This document shows, one piece after another, positions 6,862 to 15,036 of a stretch of DNA of 15,582 nucleotides. Each line of letters opens with the position of its first letter. The stretch's first letter is position 1. The notes under the pieces are model-generated. The model saw nothing but the letters and a program-made list of their open reading frames with translations. It was not told the origin of the DNA and made no database searches. The position numbers and the translations under genes were made by a program. Source of the stretch: Ferruginibacter sp. GTDB taxonomy: Bacteria; Bacteroidota; Bacteroidia; Chitinophagales; Chitinophagaceae. The stretch lies in contig JAGPDJ010000020.1 of assembly GCA_018057635.1 (NCBI GenBank), positions 1 through 15,582 of the forward strand, in the 5' to 3' direction.

Positions 6862-7719
6862 ATGAGGCAACTTAAAATCGCAACACAGATTACTAACAGG
6901 GATTCACAGGCAGTAGAGAAATACCTGCAGGAAATTTCCAAAATTTCAATGATCACTCCTGAAGAGGAGACCATATTGGCGCAAAAAATCAAGATGGGGG
7001 ACCAGCGGGCATTAGATAAACTGGTGCAGGCTAACCTCCGTTTTGTGGTTTCTGTGGCAAAACAGTATCAGCACCAGGGGCTTTCCCTGAGTGACCTGAT
7101 CAACGAAGGAAACCTAGGCCTGATCAAAGCAGCTCAGCGTTTTGATGAAACCAAAGGTTTTAAATTCATTTCTTATGCAGTTTGGTGGATCCGACAGTCA
7201 ATTTTACAGGCATTAGCCGAACAGGGCAGGTTGGTTCGTTTACCACAAAATAAGATTGGCACTTACAATAAGGCTAACAAGGCTTATATGGCTTTTGAGC
7301 AAGAGCATGAAAGGGAACCATCTACAGAAGAACTGGCAGAATTGCTTGAAATGAGCGAAACCGAGATCAACAATATTTTCCAGAGCAATACCCGGCATAC
7401 ATCACTGGATGCTCCGGTACATGAAGCAGAAGATGTGGCCATGGGCGACCTGTTGAAAGGCGGAGCTGAAACGGATGAAGACGTAATGCATGATTCATTG
7501 AAAAATGAGATCCGCAGGGTGTTGAAATCTCTAAGCCCGCGTGAAGCAGAGATCGTGAATGCTTATTTTGGACTGGATGGTGAAAATGGTGTTACCATTG
7601 AACAGATAGGACAGAAGTACGACCTAACCAAAGAGCGTATACGCCAGATAAAGGAAAGAGCGATCAAGCGTTTACAGAAAGCCAGGTATAGTGGAGCATT
7701 AAAGGCATATTTAGGATAA
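6862..7719 (+). CDS. rpoD: Primary RNA polymerase sigma factor (sigma-70 family, Bacteroidota type)
   Basis: A 285-residue sigma factor that directs RNA polymerase to housekeeping promoters. It lacks region 1.1, as the primary sigma factors of Bacteroidota do. Region 1.2 covers about 16-48 (AVEKYLQEISKI). Region 2 covers about 49-118 and includes DLINEGNLGLIKA (78-90) and the melting/-10 recognition segment FISYAVWWIRQSI (102-114). Region 3 covers about 128-205 and includes RLPQN. Region 4 covers about 215-275, with the -35 helix-turn-helix TIEQIGQKYDLTKERIRQIK (245-264). The ATG start gives MRQLKI, which is the usual beginning in this phylum. The gene is monocistronic, with its own promoter and a GC-rich terminator. 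It is presumably the factor that recognises the TAnnTTTG boxes seen in this window. Confidence 0.96.
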   Translation: MRQLKIATQITNRDSQAVEKYLQEISKISMITPEEETILAQKIKMGDQRALDKLVQANLRFVVSVAKQYQHQGLSLSDLINEGNLGLIKAAQRFDETKGFKFISYAVWWIRQSILQALAEQGRLVRLPQNKIGTYNKANKAYMAFEQEHEREPSTEELAELLEMSETEINNIFQSNTRHTSLDAPVHEAEDVAMGDLLKGGAETDEDVMHDSLKNEIRRVLKSLSPREAEIVNAYFGLDGENGVTIEQIGQKYDLTKERIRQIKERAIKRLQKARYSGALKAYLG

Positions 7720-7742
7720 TTACTTAAACAAAATAGTGTAGG

Positions 7743-7771
7743 CGCCCCGGTTAGTCCCGGGGCGTTTTTTT
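7743..7771 (+). terminator. Rho-independent terminator of the sigma factor gene
   Basis: A perfect 8-bp GC-rich stem, CGCCCCGG (7743-7750) with CCGGGGCG (7757-7764), a 6-nt loop and seven T. It starts 24 bp after the stop codon at 7719 and is the strongest terminator in the window. Confidence 0.95.
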
Positions 7772-7774
7772 GTA

Positions 7775-7796
7775 ATATACCCACAGCAGGGTATAT
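7775..7796. repeat. Perfect 8-bp inverted repeat upstream of the FGE-like gene
   Basis: ATATACCC (7775-7782) and GGGTATAT (7789-7796) flank a 6-nt centre, ACAGCA. It lies just after the sigma factor terminator and about 20 bp upstream of a weak -7 box, where a -33 region would be. It has no T run, so a protein-binding operator is more likely than a second terminator. Confidence 0.5.
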
Positions 7797-7815
7797 ACGC
7801 AATTTTATATAACAG

Positions 7816-7823
7816 CATCTTTG
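7816..7823 (+). promoter_or_regulatory. Possible -7 box of the FGE-like/repeat protein unit
   Basis: CATCTTTG has one mismatch to TAnnTTTG. It would give a leader of about 27 nt before the ATG at 7856. No TTTG -33 element is found at the expected spacing, and the inverted repeat 7775-7796 occupies that region, which might indicate activator dependence. Confidence 0.35.
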
Positions 7824-7855
7824 TACATTATTTTTAATGATTAAAAATTTAATGT

Positions 7856-9265
7856 ATGAAGAAGATCAGTTTTTATTTAATTTCTTTTATGCTGTTGTCA
7901 GTTTTGGCCAATGCCAATAATATACTGGTAACAAATGCATCCATTTCCAGCCAGAATACAACCAATCATACCGCCCTGGTTAATTTTAGTGTAAGCTGGG
8001 AAAACAGCTGGCGTACCAGCACCAATGAAAACAATTATGACGGAGGATGGATCTTTGTCAAGTTTCGTAAGAACGGTACAACAGACTGGAGGCATGCAAC
8101 CCTTAATGTAACCGGTAATACCGCTGCATCCGGTGCTGCTATTACAGTGCCTGCTGATGGAAAAGGCGCTTTTATTTACAGGAGTGCAAATGGAATCGGC
8201 AATGTGAATTTTGCTGCAAACTCAATTCAATGGAATTACGGAGTTGATGGTATTTTAGATAATGAAACTGTTGAGATACTTGTTTACGGACTAGAAATGG
8301 TTTATATACCAACTGGTAGTTTCCAGTTAGGCAGCGGAGGAACAGAGACTTTTGGATTTACAGATGGTTCATCCTCGAATCCGTATTTGGTAACATCTAA
8401 CAGTGCCATTAACCTGGGTACTATTGCCGGAACATTAAATCCAAACGGCAGTGGTGCCGCATCTGGAACCATTTCGGCAAATTTCCCAAAAGGGTATAAT
8501 GCTTTTTGGGTAATGAAATACGAATGCAGCCAGCAACAATATGTTGATTTTTTAAACAACCTTGACCTGGCAAGATCTAATATTAATAAAACACCAACTA
8601 TTTTTTCAGGAACACACCCGGCATTGGTAGCTCCACAACCTGAAAGGGGAATTGGAGAAATTGGTATGAACAGGATGGCTGCATTTGCAGATTGGAGTGG
8701 ATTAAGGCCTATGTCGGAGCTGGAGTACGAAAAAACATGCAGGGGTTACAACACACCAGCCGTTCCAAATGAATATGCCTGGGGAAATACAACGATCAAT
8801 CCGGTTACTTCTTTATTAAATGATGGTGCTGCAGATGAAATTGTTAGTACACCATCTGATGCGAATGCCTGTATAAACGGTTTTCTGGCAGGCAACAGGC
8901 CTGTAAGGGTTGGCATGTTTGCCCGTTCATCAGGTTCAGACAGAACACTGAGTGGTGCTACCTATTATGGAGTAATGAATATGAGTGATAACCTGCATGA
9001 AATATGTATTTCAATTGCAAATGCTCAGGGAAAAGCTATAGATGCTTCTATTCATGGAGATGGCAACCTGGCAGCTGATGGCAGAACAGATATTTCCAGC
9101 TGGCAGCCATTCCAGGCATTTGGTGTAAGAGGGTCATCATACAGCAATCCATTAAGTTATGGCAGGGTATCAGACCGCATACTAAATAATGTGTTTACTA
9201 CAACCTATGGTTCTGATGCGGTACTGGCAAATTACAGTTTCCGTTTAACCCGCACAGCACCTTAA
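7856..9265 (+). CDS. Secreted FGE/SUMF1-like domain protein lacking catalytic cysteines
   Basis: A 469-residue exported protein. A signal peptide (1-20, MKKISFYLISFMLLSVLANA) is followed by a beta-rich region (about 21-145, with SVSWENSWR and GGWIFVKFRKNG) that I recall as a frequent partner of such domains in Bacteroidota. A formylglycine-generating-enzyme-like fold follows (about 147-465). Landmarks are EMVYIPTGSFQLG (147-159), FWVMKYECSQQQYVDFLN (217-234), LRPMSELEYEKTCRG (283-297), MNMSDNLHEI (374-383), GVRGSSYSN (423-431) and YSFRLTR (460-466). The active-site cysteine pair expected in the RGGSW region is absent: Asn431 and Gly436 lie there, and there is no Cys after residue 384. It is therefore probably a binding or structural protein rather than an oxidase. 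There is no T9SS domain or lipobox. The next gene follows after 18 bp, suggesting one operon. Confidence 0.85.
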   Translation: MKKISFYLISFMLLSVLANANNILVTNASISSQNTTNHTALVNFSVSWENSWRTSTNENNYDGGWIFVKFRKNGTTDWRHATLNVTGNTAASGAAITVPADGKGAFIYRSANGIGNVNFAANSIQWNYGVDGILDNETVEILVYGLEMVYIPTGSFQLGSGGTETFGFTDGSSSNPYLVTSNSAINLGTIAGTLNPNGSGAASGTISANFPKGYNAFWVMKYECSQQQYVDFLNNLDLARSNINKTPTIFSGTHPALVAPQPERGIGEIGMNRMAAFADWSGLRPMSELEYEKTCRGYNTPAVPNEYAWGNTTINPVTSLLNDGAADEIVSTPSDANACINGFLAGNRPVRVGMFARSSGSDRTLSGATYYGVMNMSDNLHEICISIANAQGKAIDASIHGDGNLAADGRTDISSWQPFQAFGVRGSSYSNPLSYGRVSDRILNNVFTTTYGSDAVLANYSFRLTRTAP

Positions 9266-9283
9266 TCATTTAAATAAAGCACG

Positions 9284-10342
9284 ATGCAAAAATATATTTT
9301 CATAGTGCTGCTTGTTATAAATGGTTTCATAACATCAGCACAAAACAATCCCATTTTTCAGGGTGGCCAGGGTGATGGTGTGAATAATAACACATTTGCA
9401 CAGGCAGGAAATAATATTTTTACCGGCGGTGGAGGAGATGGCTGGAACCAGGTTTCTTATTCACAAACAGGTAACAATATTTTTACCGGGGGAATAGGTG
9501 ATGGGTGGAACAACAGTACTTATATCCAGGCTGGCAATTCAATATTTACCGGAGGTACAGGAGATGGCTGGAATACGACAAATTATTTGCAGGCAGGTAA
9601 TGCAATATTTGCCGGAGGTGCAGGTGATGGATGGAATGCAACGTCTTTTTTGCAAGCCGGGAATGCTATATTTAACGGCGGCGAAGGAGATGGCTGGAAT
9701 AATACCAGTTTTCTCCAGGCAGGTAATAATATTTTCACAGGAGGAATCGGTGATGGCTGGAGCAGTACTTACCGCCCGGTGGGGCCCATCCCGGTTAATT
9801 TTCTGTATTTCAATGCACAGAAACAGGGCGAGACAGCATCATTGCTTAACTGGAAAACATCGCAGGAGATTAACAGTGCTCATTTTGATGTAGAAAGAAG
9901 CACAGATGCTGTGAATTTTTATTTTATCGGTAGAACAACCGCAGCAGGTAATTCACCCGTTCCGGTTGACTATTATTTTACTGACCAGGCACCAGAAAAC
10001 GGGTTAAACTATTACAGGCTTAAACAAGTTGACAAGGATGGCCGTTTTATTTATACGCCTTCCAGGCTTGTACGATTTGATATAACGGATGCGGGTAACG
10101 TAAAATATTTCCCTAATCCAACAAATGGTATCCTGAATATAGAACTTCCGGTAATCATGCAGCAGGAAATAAAAGTAGTGAACATCAGTAATGCCGCCGG
10201 TATTGTATTAAACCAGTTTAAACAGGGTGCTGCATCAAATCAATTGCTGCATTTAAACCTGGGTAGGTATCCTAAAGGCGTTTATTTTATCCAGGTAAAA
10301 TCAGCTTCTATTAACAGCACACAGCGAATAGTGTTGCAGTAA
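9284..10342 (+). CDS. T9SS-exported protein with seven 21-residue GGxGDGW repeats
   Basis: A 352-residue surface or secreted protein of unknown function. The signal peptide is 1-20 (ends SAQ). Residues 21-167 are seven tandem 21-residue units of pattern GNxIFxGGxGDGWNxxxxxQA. The first unit (Val for Trp) and the last (YRPVG end) are the most divergent. Residues about 168-265 form a fibronectin-III-like domain common in Bacteroidota secreted proteins (PVNFLYFNAQ, LLNWKTSQEINSAHFDVERS, NYYRLKQVDKDG). Residues about 270-352 are a type A T9SS sorting domain (KYFPNPTNGILNIELP, PKGVYFIQV, ending RIVLQ). It lies 18 bp after the FGE-like gene and is likely co-transcribed, followed by terminators. The repeats probably form a repetitive beta structure. 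They are not RTX units: Asp is one position off the GGxGxD pattern. Confidence 0.87.
   Translation: MQKYIFIVLLVINGFITSAQNNPIFQGGQGDGVNNNTFAQAGNNIFTGGGGDGWNQVSYSQTGNNIFTGGIGDGWNNSTYIQAGNSIFTGGTGDGWNTTNYLQAGNAIFAGGAGDGWNATSFLQAGNAIFNGGEGDGWNNTSFLQAGNNIFTGGIGDGWSSTYRPVGPIPVNFLYFNAQKQGETASLLNWKTSQEINSAHFDVERSTDAVNFYFIGRTTAAGNSPVPVDYYFTDQAPENGLNYYRLKQVDKDGRFIYTPSRLVRFDITDAGNVKYFPNPTNGILNIELPVIMQQEIKVVNISNAAGIVLNQFKQGAASNQLLHLNLGRYPKGVYFIQVKSASINSTQRIVLQ
9344..9784 (+). repeat. Seven in-frame 63-bp tandem repeats
   Basis: Seven contiguous units of exactly 63 bp code for residues 21-167 of the T9SS protein, with no insertions or deletions. The protein pattern IFxGGxGDGW is nearly fixed while third codon positions vary widely (for example GGT, GGA, GGC and GGG for the same glycines). 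This suggests an old repeat kept by selection on the protein rather than a recent expansion. Confidence 0.92.
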
Positions 10343-10366
10343 GTTTTTCTTTTTCATACAATGATC

Positions 10367-10395
10367 AGGGCAGCCTTTTGGTTGCTCTTTTCATT
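10367..10395 (+). terminator. Probable terminator of the FGE-like/repeat protein unit
   Basis: A 9-bp stem with two G-U pairs (10367-10375 with 10380-10388), a TTTT loop and a T-rich tail, 24 bp after the stop codon at 10342. It is weaker than the perfect hairpin just downstream. Confidence 0.55.
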
Positions 10396-10413
10396 TTAAT
10401 AATTTAGAAATTG

Positions 10414-10451
10414 AAAAGGGTTTCAATTAATTCAATTGAAACCCTTTTTTT
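10414..10451. terminator. Bidirectional 15-bp terminator between convergent genes
   Basis: A perfect 15-bp inverted repeat (arms 10414-10428 and 10434-10448, core GGGTTTCAATT) with a 5-nt loop. The plus side ends in a run of seven T (10445-10451), four of which pair in the stem. It sits between the plus-strand repeat protein gene and the minus-strand dehydrogenase gene that ends at 10472, and can serve both. Confidence 0.85.
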
Positions 10452-10471
10452 ATTCTGCTGTTTTTATCAGT

Positions 10472-13400
10472 TTAGTTTTTAATTAGTTTATGTACAGATC
10501 TTTTTTCACCCGGCCCGGATATTTCCAGGTAATAAATTCCTGGTGCAAACCTCCTGGTATTTATTACTTCAACTGTTGGCGCTTCGTTCTTGATGATCGG
10601 TTTATAACTGACAATCTTTCCTTTTATGTCTACTAATTTTAGCAGATAAGTACCGGCCACAGTTGAATTTAATTTTACCTGCAAATTTCCTGAGAATGGG
10701 TTTGGATATACATTTGTATTACTTGCTGGTTCAATAGATTGTTCTGTAGCTGTATTTGCTATAGACATGCGACTAGTAACTGGTTCGGTTTGTTCAATGA
10801 TACTGAAACCGGCTATAAAGTTGTGCGTATAAATTGAAACCAGGTTTACAGTTACAATGCCGGATGAATTTGGTTTTACATTCAATACCTGTCCGATATT
10901 GTTAATGTTATTATCCGTCATAATATCATCAGAACCATATCCACTTATATAATATGTTGTTCCGTTAGGAGCAATAGTTGAACCGGCATAGAACTTTAAT
11001 GTATATAATTTAGAAGGATTCATTCCTTTTAAGACTAAATTCCTTGAACTACTTGAAGTTGAATAATATTGCAAAACAGCAGGTGGGCAGGCTGTTGCAT
11101 TCGGAGCATAACTTGTTCCGTTATCACTAATTGCAGTTTGCTTATTCAATGAAGCATTTATTGTACTCTGGGTTCCATTTGTATAGAGAAAATTACTGCT
11201 TGCAATGTCTGCAACAGGTTTCCAGTTATTCCATTGTGTATTATTGTAAATATTATTTCCATAAATATTAACCTGAACAGACAATGGGCCTACTGCAATT
11301 ACAATTACTGTTACCTGTACAGTATCCCTGCCGGTTGCTCCATTGTTATCGGTTACTTTTAGTTCAAATTTATATACACCTGCAACCAGGGAATTAACTA
11401 TTGTATTAGCACCTAAGGGATTAGTGATATTGAATCCTGATGGGCCTGCAATTTTACTCCAAAGGTATGAACTCACGGCTCCGTCTGAATCTGTTCCTGT
11501 GCCTGCCAGGTTAACCGAAGCGGTTTGTGATAAGATGGTTTGATCTAAACCAGCGTTGGCTTTTGGTGCAAAATTGCCTGCAGCATTTACCGTCACCTGC
11601 ACCGTATCTCTTCCGATTGATCCATTGTTGTCGGTAACTTTAAACTCGAATTTATAAACACCTGCAACAAGGGAATTAACTGATGTAATTGCACCAAGCG
11701 GATTTGTAATAATGAAACTGGATGGTCCTGCGATCTTACTCCAAAAAAATGAACTTACTAATCCATCAGTATCTGCTCCAGAACCTGAAAGATTTACTGA
11801 AGCTGATGGTAATGTTATCGTTTGATCTAAACCTGCATTTACTGTTGGCGAAATATTTCCTGCAGCATTTACAGTTACCTGTGCAGTATCCCTGCCTGTT
11901 GCACCATTGTTGTCGGTAACTTTTAATTCAAATTTATATATGCCTGCTGTTAAACCTGTAACAGCTATGAATGCGGCATTGGGATTGGAAATAATTGCAG
12001 TATTGCCTGATATTTTTGTCCAGCTGTAACTGCCGATCGTTCCATCACTATCTGTACCGCTGCCACTCAGGTTAACTGAACTAACAGGTAAAGTAATGAC
12101 CTGGTCGGAGCCTGCTATGGCAACAGGCGGATAATTGGAAACAGTTGTCGTTGTAAATGTCAGGTAATTCAGGTTAAATCCACCTGTTATAAAATAGATC
12201 TTCATTACTTTAATACCTGCTGTAAGGTATATTTCGGGCTTACTAACGGTTTGCCATGACTGATATCCGCCTGTTTGCGGAACAGATATGGTTGAAATGA
12301 TTACACCATCAATTTCAACTCTAAAAGAAGAAGAACTGTTTTGAGATGAAACACGGGCACCTAATGTATAAACGCCGGTTGTGCTTACATTTACGGTGTA
12401 TTTAATCCATTCGCCTGGTTCTGTCCACCCAATATTAAAACCTGCTTCTGTTGAATTCTGCAAATCTATGGATTCATTTATCCTGTAAGCTCCACCGGTA
12501 TTTTCAGGACTACTGTCGTAATATGCCAGGTTTTGTCCGCCATTATCAAAATCCTCCACCTGTATTGTTCCGGGTATGATGCGGGGTGTTCCGCCATAGG
12601 GTGTATTTGTTGCAACTGCATAGTTTGCTGTATACGTAACATCATTAACAGGAGTAGCGAATGTTTGTGTTTGTGTTCCGCCATGTGACCAGTTGATGAA
12701 ATTATGACTATTGCCATTTAATGTTTGCGGACTTGTTGCGGAAACAGACCTGGTAATCCCTTCTACACTTGTAACGGTGAATGCTGTAGTAAACGGTTGT
12801 CCGTCTAATGTAATAGCAAGGCCTTGTGGACTGCTGTTGATGGTTATCAGTGAAGTTCGGGGAAGAATATCTGTATATGCAGTATCTGTTGCACCTTGTG
12901 AATCAGTAACTACCAGGAATAAACGATACCATACATTAGAAGCAGTTTCACCAGTTGATGGGATGGTAAAAGATCCATTTTTAACTCCGGAAACAGCCGT
13001 TGGACCCGGATGGTTATGCGTATCATGGTAAAATAAAATATACCATTTAAATGCCGAAGCAGCCAGTGTTCCGTTTTCAGGATCGGTACCTGTGCCGGCA
13101 TAATTGATCAACTGGCCACCTGCATAAGTATAACCTGCAACAGGAGAAGTAATATTGGCTGTTGGTGCCACATTAGGTGAAGTGACTGTTAAGGTAGCAT
13201 TGCTGCTGGTAACTGTTCCGGCAGCATTGGTTACTGTTACTGAATAAGTGCCTGCGTTGGAAGTAACAGTTGAAGCGATGGAATATGTTGAATTGGTAGC
13301 ACCGGAAATATTTGTTCCTGATTTTTTCCATTGGTAACTTAATGGAGAACTACCGGTAACGGTTACACTAAAATTTGCAGTGTTGCCCTGTGCTACAGAT

Positions 13401-14602
13401 ATGCTTTGAGGTTGTGTGGTGATTACCGGTGCAGATGAGCCGGAATACGTGATCTTATACAGTGCATTGTTATTGCGTGAAAGAAAATATAAATTACCGT
13501 CAGTGCCGGTAAGAATGGCTACAGGACTGCCTGCAATATTACTTGCAAAAGTTGTACTTGTTGCGGTTGTGCCACTCAGTGTGAGCATGTTGATCCAGTT
13601 TCCGCAATAATCCATGTAAAAATATTTACCCATATAAGCAGCAGGGTAATTGGTAGAGGATGGATTGAAGAAAGTTCCGCCGGTGATGGCACAACCTGAA
13701 CCGGAACCGGCTTCGCGGTGCTGGTATGTATAGATAGGGCTTGTATAAAGTGGATTTGTAGTATTACCTTCAGTCCATGCCCAGCCAAAATTCTTACCAC
13801 TTGTTGTGGCTTCATTTATTTCTTCCCAGTCAACTTGCCCAACATCATTCACAAATAACCGGCCCGTTCCTGGTTGAATGGAAAGCGTAAAGGGATTCCT
13901 TAATCCATAACTCCACACCCGAAGTTTCTGGCTGCTTCCGGTTGTGTAAGGATTACCAGCAGGAACTGAACCATCTGCATTAATGCGTAAAATTTTTCCA
14001 TGATAACTATTCAGGTCCTGAGCCCAGTCTGTATTTGCGTTTTCTCCGGTGCCAATATATAATTTACCGTCGGGCCCAAATTGCATATTACCTCCGTTGT
14101 GATTGGTTGCCGAACTCAACGGATCCAGGTCAAGAATGATTACTTCACTGCCTGCAACAGCCACATCGCCATTTGCTGTAAACCTGCTGATTCGGTTTCT
14201 TGCACCGGAAGATAATGTGTAAAATATATAGATATATTTATTAGTCGCAAATGCAGGATCAAATGCTACTCCCAGTAATCCGCGTTCACCTGATGAATTT
14301 ACACTGACCGTTAAAAATGGCTGTGTCAGCATTGCGCCATTTTTTATCACCCTCAACTTTCCCGCCTGCTCGGCAACGAAAATCCTGCCATCAGGTGCAA
14401 ATGCCATTGTTGTTGGATTTGTTATACCATTTGTTACCAGAACCTGGCTAAAGCCACCGGGTAATGTTTGTGCGTTAACTTCTTTGAAGCAACATATAAT
14501 TGTGATAATAATAAGTACAAAGACATGTATAATTTGTTTAAGAACATGCCATGCAGCAGGCAATATTTTGCCCGTTGCATCTTTTAAGTAAGGTGCATTC
14601 AT
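10472..14602 (-). CDS. Multidomain PQQ-type sugar dehydrogenase with CBM6, PKD repeats and T9SS domain
   Basis: A 1376-residue exported protein. Order: signal peptide (hydrophobic core about 24-39, cleavage near VNA-Q at 44/45) and glucose/sorbosone dehydrogenase beta-propeller (about 52-387), with GERGLLGVAFDP (105-116), His168 in TNHNGGNMQFGPDGKLYIG as probable catalytic base, HGKILRINADG (201-211) and Arg235 in SYGLRNPF. Next come an Ig-like domain (about 392-473), a cadherin-like segment (about 478-580), a repeat-like module (about 583-663) and CBM6 (about 673-816: GTIQVEDFDNGG, EPGEWIKYTV, LTAGIKVMKI). Then three PKD-like repeats (824-1101), a beta-sandwich module (about 1106-1270) and a type A T9SS domain (about 1294-1376, NVYPNPFSGNL). 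PQQ-dependent oxidation of a sugar on a bound polysaccharide is inferred. The n-region is long; a TTG at residue 14 is an alternative start. No promoter was recognised. Confidence 0.88.
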   Translation of the reverse strand: MNAPYLKDATGKILPAAWHVLKQIIHVFVLIIITIICCFKEVNAQTLPGGFSQVLVTNGITNPTTMAFAPDGRIFVAEQAGKLRVIKNGAMLTQPFLTVSVNSSGERGLLGVAFDPAFATNKYIYIFYTLSSGARNRISRFTANGDVAVAGSEVIILDLDPLSSATNHNGGNMQFGPDGKLYIGTGENANTDWAQDLNSYHGKILRINADGSVPAGNPYTTGSSQKLRVWSYGLRNPFTLSIQPGTGRLFVNDVGQVDWEEINEATTSGKNFGWAWTEGNTTNPLYTSPIYTYQHREAGSGSGCAITGGTFFNPSSTNYPAAYMGKYFYMDYCGNWINMLTLSGTTATSTTFASNIAGSPVAILTGTDGNLYFLSRNNNALYKITYSGSSAPVITTQPQSISVAQGNTANFSVTVTGSSPLSYQWKKSGTNISGATNSTYSIASTVTSNAGTYSVTVTNAAGTVTSSNATLTVTSPNVAPTANITSPVAGYTYAGGQLINYAGTGTDPENGTLAASAFKWYILFYHDTHNHPGPTAVSGVKNGSFTIPSTGETASNVWYRLFLVVTDSQGATDTAYTDILPRTSLITINSSPQGLAITLDGQPFTTAFTVTSVEGITRSVSATSPQTLNGNSHNFINWSHGGTQTQTFATPVNDVTYTANYAVATNTPYGGTPRIIPGTIQVEDFDNGGQNLAYYDSSPENTGGAYRINESIDLQNSTEAGFNIGWTEPGEWIKYTVNVSTTGVYTLGARVSSQNSSSSFRVEIDGVIISTISVPQTGGYQSWQTVSKPEIYLTAGIKVMKIYFITGGFNLNYLTFTTTTVSNYPPVAIAGSDQVITLPVSSVNLSGSGTDSDGTIGSYSWTKISGNTAIISNPNAAFIAVTGLTAGIYKFELKVTDNNGATGRDTAQVTVNAAGNISPTVNAGLDQTITLPSASVNLSGSGADTDGLVSSFFWSKIAGPSSFIITNPLGAITSVNSLVAGVYKFEFKVTDNNGSIGRDTVQVTVNAAGNFAPKANAGLDQTILSQTASVNLAGTGTDSDGAVSSYLWSKIAGPSGFNITNPLGANTIVNSLVAGVYKFELKVTDNNGATGRDTVQVTVIVIAVGPLSVQVNIYGNNIYNNTQWNNWKPVADIASSNFLYTNGTQSTINASLNKQTAISDNGTSYAPNATACPPAVLQYYSTSSSSRNLVLKGMNPSKLYTLKFYAGSTIAPNGTTYYISGYGSDDIMTDNNINNIGQVLNVKPNSSGIVTVNLVSIYTHNFIAGFSIIEQTEPVTSRMSIANTATEQSIEPASNTNVYPNPFSGNLQVKLNSTVAGTYLLKLVDIKGKIVSYKPIIKNEAPTVEVINTRRFAPGIYYLEISGPGEKRSVHKLIKN
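11300..12133 (-). repeat. Three tandem PKD-like domain repeats (93-94 residues each)
   Basis: These encode residues 824-1101 of the dehydrogenase. Each unit begins near AGxDQ, continues VNLSGSGTDSDG-like and ends KVTDNNGxxGRDTxQVTV. Units 2 and 3 are closest (shared VNSLVAGVYKFE and KIAGPS) and remain similar at DNA level, suggesting the more recent duplication. Unit 1 is more divergent (SWTKISGNTAIISNPNAA). Confidence 0.85.
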
Positions 14603-15036
14603 GTTGAAATTTTTAATAGTTAATTTCTAATAAGCAGGAAGAGATTAGAAAAAAGTCTATGTTAAATTGTTTGGTCAGCTGATTTCTGATTATTCGCTAT
14701 TCCGGCGGATGTAGGATATCGCTGCTTAACTGGTAAAAAATGTATTCTTAGAATGTGTAATACAAAGTTCATTCCAATATCGTAATCAGGTATTATAGAA
14801 TTCATATGTTTTGTTACATGATTCACAGATGGTATAAAAAACAGGTATATGTTTGGTTAATTATGTAAGTATAAATTAATGAACACAATAGCGTAAGCTA
14901 TGCTTAAAACGGAGTGTATGGGTTCATAAAATTTGAGTTTTCATATTGAAATAATGATGTCCGGAATTGTTGTTTAAGTGATAATTCAAATTTGAAAAGT
15001 AGTTATATGATTTTGATAATTTTAACAGGCAGAGGA

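Noticed and set aside
9344..9784. CRISPR-like array
   Set aside because: The units are contiguous, in frame, degenerate at third codon positions and have no spacers; they are protein repeats.
9344..9784. RTX calcium-binding nonapeptide repeats
   Set aside because: The pattern is GGxGDGW with a 21-residue period, not GGxGxDxUx with a 9-residue period.
9498..9893. 131-codon ORF in another frame of the repeat protein gene
   Set aside because: It stays open only because the 63-bp repeats keep their frame; its own repeated peptide is a by-product.
12711..13031. 106-codon plus-strand ORF inside the dehydrogenase gene
   Set aside because: Antisense shadow in a low-complexity Thr/Ser-rich coding region.
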